Of a stretch of 64,000 nt of DNA, positions 63,276-64,000 are shown in pieces (positions within the stretch are counted from its first letter, which is position 1; each line of letters opens with the position of its first letter). A program made the translations under genes and the position numbers. The notes beneath the pieces are model-generated. The model was not told where the DNA came from. It did not search any database and saw only the letters and a list, made by a program, of their open reading frames with translations. This DNA is from Verrucomicrobiota bacterium (GTDB lineage: Bacteria; Verrucomicrobiota; Verrucomicrobiia; Opitutales; Opitutaceae): contig JAEZGX010000025.1 of the NCBI GenBank assembly GCA_023416735.1, positions 1-64,000 of the forward strand, given 5' to 3'.

Positions 63276-64000
63276 ATGTCCAAGCGCAACCCCTCGAAAC
63301 CCCTCGCCACGAACAAGCATCTGTTAAAATGGGTGGAGAAGATTGCCGACCTCACGATGCCGTCGTCGATCCACTGGGTCGATGGCTCGAAAGAGGAATA
63401 CGATGCGCTTTGTGCAGAGATGGTCGCGGCGGGAACGGCGATCAAGTTGAACCAGAAACTCTGGCCCGGCTGTTATTACGTGCGCTCGGATCCGGGCGAC
63501 GTGGCGCGGGTGGAGGATAGGACCTTCATTTGCTCGCTGGCGAAGGACACGGCAGGTCCGACGAACAATTGGGAGAATCCCTACGAGATGCGGAAGAAAC
63601 TGAAGGGGCTTTTCCGCGGGTGCATGAAAGGTCGCACGATGTATGTGCTGCCGTTCAGCATGGGGCCGGTGGGGTCGCCGATGTCGCAGATCGGCGTGGA
63701 GATCACGGACTCGCCCTACGTCGTGGTGAACATGCGGATCATGGCGCGCATCGGGCTGGAGGTGTTCAAGGAAATCGACAAGGCGGAGAAGCGGGTGGTG
63801 CCGTGTGTGCACTCGGTGGGGGCGCCGCTGGCGAAAGGGCAGAAGGACGTTCCGTGGCCGTGCAACAAGGAGAAGTATATCGTGCACTTCCCGGAGACGC
63901 GCGAGATTTGGTCCTACGGATCTGGATACGGTGGCAACGCGTTGCTCGGCAAAAAATGTTTCGCGTTGCGAATCGCGTCCAACATGGCGCGCGACGAAGG
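63276..64000 (+). CDS. pckG: Phosphoenolpyruvate carboxykinase (GTP), 5' part
   Basis: Partial: 241 codons and the right end of the window cuts it. Starts MSKRNPSKPLATNKHLLKWV. Family markers: TNNWENPYEMRKKL, GRTMYVLPFSMGPVGSPMSQ, SPYVVVNMRIMARIG, NKEKYIVHFPETREIWSYGS and GYGGNALLGKKCFALRIAS. These belong to the GTP-dependent type, not the ATP type. It converts oxaloacetate and GTP to PEP in gluconeogenesis. About 600 residues would be expected in full. Confidence 0.97.
   Translation, partial: MSKRNPSKPLATNKHLLKWVEKIADLTMPSSIHWVDGSKEEYDALCAEMVAAGTAIKLNQKLWPGCYYVRSDPGDVARVEDRTFICSLAKDTAGPTNNWENPYEMRKKLKGLFRGCMKGRTMYVLPFSMGPVGSPMSQIGVEITDSPYVVVNMRIMARIGLEVFKEIDKAEKRVVPCVHSVGAPLAKGQKDVPWPCNKEKYIVHFPETREIWSYGSGYGGNALLGKKCFALRIASNMARDE

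Overview
The window looks like chromosome of a Verrucomicrobiota bacterium, probably Opitutaceae. This is inferred from family content, not from a marker gene. The DNA is very GC-rich. It encodes Oar-like and FecA-like TonB receptors, a PEP-CTERM protein, Tat-exported Gfo/Idh/MocA oxidoreductases, a DUF4038 glycosidase, a PocR-AraC regulator and a GTP-type PEP carboxykinase. I see no rRNA, tRNA, CRISPR, phage or IS element. About 57 protein genes are supported, with short gaps on both strands.

Layout. 0-6 kb: secreted MBL hydrolase, LapA-like membrane protein, alpha/beta hydrolase, apiosidase-like glycosidase and a Gfo/Idh/MocA oxidoreductase (plant-sugar flavour). 6-12 kb: His-rich COG0523 GTPase with a small membrane partner, divergent from a large TonB receptor. 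12-19.6 kb, all minus strand: a heavy-metal export block (Cys-rich small protein, CzcC-like TolC protein, a very short adaptor-like lipoprotein, CzcA-like RND pump, Cys-tailed periplasmic protein, CorC/CNNM-like protein, His-rich lipoprotein). 19.8-23.6 kb: HtrA/DegQ protease and an OmpR/HAMP-kinase two-component pair. 24-29 kb: PocR-AraC regulator, then four signalling genes (PAS kinase, Rcp1-type regulator, receiver-HisKA_3 protein, LuxR regulator). 29-36 kb: DUF4019 protein with a Cys motif, a cnrYXH-like anti-sigma/metal-sensor/ECF-sigma cassette, DUF2721 protein, and a TonB receptor-PepSY-CusF-like operon. 36-48 kb: pyruvate kinase, YycJ-like MBL protein, PEP-CTERM protein, then a three-gene block (GalU-like protein, GHMP kinase-nucleotidylyltransferase fusion, AlkP-TPR-acetyltransferase fusion) and an RsuA-type pseudouridine synthase. 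48-58 kb: membrane esterase, lipoprotein cytochrome c with a PQQ-type sugar dehydrogenase, a three-repeat protein, a solute-binding-domain sensor kinase, a second Gfo/Idh/MocA oxidoreductase with an MFS carrier, and two lipoproteins. 59-64 kb: MacB/LolCD-like ABC pair with a DUF3299 protein, tandem-ACT protein, CDF cation exporter, and the start of PEPCK.

Themes. Metal handling recurs: RND export, CDF export, COG0523 GTPase, CusF-like and Cys/His-rich small proteins, TonB/PepSY, and a Cnr-like sensing cassette. The second theme is short degenerate direct repeats scattered between genes. Some lie inside genes at domain linkers and some supply start or stop codons. The most promising candidates for undescribed biology are the RND pump with a minimal adaptor beside the Cnr-like cassette, the kinase/nucleotidylyltransferase/phosphatase-acetyltransferase block, and these gene-shaping repeats.
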